A DNA stretch of 64,000 nt from Enterovibrio norvegicus DSM 15893 (lineage in GTDB: Bacteria > Pseudomonadota > Gammaproteobacteria > Enterobacterales > Vibrionaceae), in NCBI RefSeq assembly GCF_900115495.1, contig NZ_FOWR01000010.1, positions 1 through 64,000 on the forward strand, in the 5' to 3' direction. The notes under the pieces were generated by a model, which was not told where the DNA came from, searched no databases, and was given only the letters and a program-made list of their open reading frames with translations. Positions within the stretch are counted from its first letter, which is position 1. Every line of letters starts with the position of its first letter. Of this stretch, positions 62,500 to 64,000 are shown one piece after another. The position numbers were made by a program, and so were the translations under genes.

Positions 62500-62521
62500 A
62501 ACCGCCGCAAATGCGGCGGTT
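62500..62521 (+). terminator. Terminator of the aerolysin gene
   Basis: AACCGCCGC pairs with GCGGCGGTT over AAAT. Confidence 0.85.
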
Positions 62522-62560
62522 ATCAATGTATCAAAGTATCAAAGTATCAAAGTATCAATG
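62521..62560. repeat. Five-copy 8-bp tandem repeat
   Basis: TATCAAAG in three perfect copies flanked by one TATCAATG on each side, directly after the aerolysin terminator. Confidence 0.9.
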
Positions 62561-62677
62561 AGACGTTACGATGCGGAGTTGATGCAACGCCAGCACATCC
62601 TCCGTCATTCTTTCAATCATGGCGACTTGATTGGCATATCGTTGGATGAAAAAAGAAAACATATTCAGCAAGAAAAA

Positions 62678-62696
62678 GGGCAGCGTCGTGCTGCCC
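62678..62696 (-). terminator. Terminator of the DUF6765-like gene
   Basis: GGGCAGC pairs with GCTGCCC over GTCGT; TTTTTCTT follows on the minus strand. Confidence 0.8.
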
Positions 62697-62705
62697 ATTT
62701 ACCCT

Positions 62706-63776
62706 CTACACCACCATTAAATCGTAAGAAGGAAGAAGCTCACGCAGCACATACCAGCGGTGATAAGACGCCGCTTGATAAAAACGGTAACTCGGTAGGC
62801 TCATCATCTCTTCAGGGGCCGTAGACTCATTGATGTGCTCAAAGCCCGCGTTCCAATCCACATAATCGGGAATACTTTCTGCGATGGTCAAAATGTCCCC
62901 ATTGGCACATGCCGCTTGCCACGCTTGAATGCGCGTCTGCTTATCACCTTGCGTGGCGAGAATGGCTTTTACCGTCTCTTCCAGATCAGCCCACTCACGC
63001 TGTTGTTCCACATCAGCAAGATCAGGACGTTGCGCCGCCACGAGCTTGAACACCGCATGAAGTTGCTTACAGGCTTCAAGGAAAGTCGCAGGGTTATCTC
63101 TCCACCCTGAATCTTCACCGTTTTCATACATAAATCGCCATGACAAATACGGCCTGTCAGGCAAGGTCACTGCCGCACCATGCCCCAATGCGCCCGATGC
63201 CGCCTCGGCAAGAAACGATTTGATGTTCCTCACCCACCCCGTGCCATATTTCTCGAAAAATCGCTGCTTCTTCTTTTCGATGTAGGCTTCAATTTCCGGT
63301 TCCAAATCGCGGTATTCAAAACTGTCGTTCACCACCTTATTGGTACGAGAACTCACGCCAGAAAAGCCATAATGCGAAAAGGTGTCTGCATACACATGGG
63401 CTAACACCCCCACCAATTCCAGATAGAACGCTTTATCACTGAGACTTAGATGATGCGCACGCAATGCACGGGCAATTTTGCTGTCTTGTCGGCAGACCAA
63501 ACGTTCAGTGAACGATTCCCCCTCATTGCCCGGCAAGAAGTGAAAAGGCACCCACACCTTGCGTTGAGACTCACCATCAATGTTTTTCACGCTGGTTGTA
63601 TGGTGCGCGGTGGGCTCTGTTGACATGGTGGCGGCACTGGGAAATTCCATGCCGTTCGTTTGTGCATTGTCATCAACGAACTGCGACGCCGTGGCGATGA
63701 TCCGCGCCGCCTCTCGCGTCAGCCCTGCCGACCGCGCAATGGCGAACACACCGTAGTAGTGCATATCAATTTGCAT
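62706..63776 (-). CDS. DUF6765-like protein
   Basis: This 356-residue protein begins MQIDMHYYGVFAIARSAGLT then IIATASQFVDDNAQ and has VLAHVYADTFSHYGFSGVSS. The spaced His and Asp residues (HYYG, QFVDD, HVYAD, FSHYG) suggest a metal site like that of zinc-dependent phospholipase C-type helical proteins. The family name is from memory of DUF6765 and is tentative. Cytosolic by absence of a signal. It lies 12 bases after the partial gene upstream, so the two are probably co-transcribed. Confidence 0.6.
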   Translation of the reverse strand: MQIDMHYYGVFAIARSAGLTREAARIIATASQFVDDNAQTNGMEFPSAATMSTEPTAHHTTSVKNIDGESQRKVWVPFHFLPGNEGESFTERLVCRQDSKIARALRAHHLSLSDKAFYLELVGVLAHVYADTFSHYGFSGVSSRTNKVVNDSFEYRDLEPEIEAYIEKKKQRFFEKYGTGWVRNIKSFLAEAASGALGHGAAVTLPDRPYLSWRFMYENGEDSGWRDNPATFLEACKQLHAVFKLVAAQRPDLADVEQQREWADLEETVKAILATQGDKQTRIQAWQAACANGDILTIAESIPDYVDWNAGFEHINESTAPEEMMSLPSYRFYQAASYHRWYVLRELLPSYDLMVV

Positions 63777-63788
63777 ACATTTGTTCCC

Positions 63789-64000
63789 TTATCGAAGTGC
63801 GTCTAACACCTTACTGACCAAGGCGCTTCCTTCTTCTTTCAGCGCCTCGACGCGGGAGGTTAGCAATGCCACATTGCGGTTATTTGACGATGCCTCCCGA
63901 ATGGCGGCGATTAATGCAGGGTAAAGCGCATGTTCCGTGATCTCAGGACTGAGCTTCGCCAAGTCTAGTTGGGTATCAAACAGCACGTTGGCTTCTTTTT
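63789..64000 (-). CDS. Partial CDS, C-terminal part only (cut by window edge)
   Basis: The frame is open to the window edge and ends at 63789. The visible part, about 70 residues (DTQLDLAKLSPEITEHALY to VSKVLDALR), is helical and has no recognisable motif. The codon at 63986 is GTG inside a continuing frame and is not needed as a start. Confidence 0.5.
   Translation of the reverse strand, partial: KEANVLFDTQLDLAKLSPEITEHALYPALIAAIREASSNNRNVALLTSRVEALKEEGSALVSKVLDALR

Noticed and set aside
62555-62662. 35-codon minus-strand ORF after the DUF6765-like gene
   Set aside because: The composition is plausible, but it lies beyond the terminator, has no ribosome-binding site and ends within the 8-bp repeat.

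Overview
The window reads as the chromosome of a marine gammaproteobacterium of the family Vibrionaceae. The evidence is an Hcp closely similar to that of Vibrio cholerae as I remember it, an HdfR-type LysR regulator, DusC, YcgN, a YecA/SEC-C protein, an exonuclease paired with a cNMP/CBS/DUF294 protein, two BCCT carriers, and two ToxR/ToxS-like gene pairs. Vibrio, Photobacterium, Grimontia or Enterovibrio are all possible; the sequence alone does not settle the genus. No rRNA, tRNA or CRISPR array was seen.

Layout. 0-10 kb is housekeeping: the 3' end of an IS4-type transposase, a Nudix hydrolase, a SEC-C protein, dusC-ycgN, a sugar acetyltransferase, a lipoprotein, an FKBP isomerase and the exonuclease/DUF294 pair. 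10-17.5 kb is transport: two tandem BCCT carriers, a dicarboxylate/amino-acid:cation symporter, and a 10-TM metal permease behind a near-perfect Fur box. 17.5-33.5 kb mixes regulators (three LysR proteins), a chemoreceptor, a class V aminotransferase, a cold-shock protein, an orphan TRAP binding protein opposite a periplasmic metallo-beta-lactamase-fold protein, a PLP enzyme and a DJ-1/PfpI protein. 34-36.6 kb holds a glycine-betaine-monooxygenase-like pair (gbcA/gbcB type) behind a leader that can fold into a multi-helix junction.

36.9-44.1 kb is an auxiliary type VI secretion cluster: a sigma-54-type promoter with an upstream inverted repeat, hcp, vgrG, a DUF4123 adaptor, an HNH-family nuclease effector, three tandem SMI1/KNR4-like immunity genes, an unknown gene and a PAAR tip gene. 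Most of these genes overlap or nearly touch. 44.3-50.1 kb is visibly AT-rich: an EAL-domain protein, a large Ig-like repeat lipoprotein, a ToxR-like/ToxS-like pair and a broken outer-membrane barrel gene. 50-59 kb has a YqhD-type dehydrogenase, a secreted unknown protein with a periplasmic EutQ-like cupin opposite an HTH-PAS regulator, a three-gene envelope operon, a LysE exporter, a PilZ protein and a 266-bp MITE-like element.

59.6-62.5 kb is the most striking locus: a second ToxR-like/ToxS-like pair with a 4-base overlap, followed by a complete aerolysin-family pore-forming toxin gene. The toxin leader carries 10-bp-phased direct repeats and a perfect 11-bp-arm inverted repeat. This suggests a toxin with its own membrane-bound regulator. 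The window ends with a DUF6765-like protein and a truncated gene.
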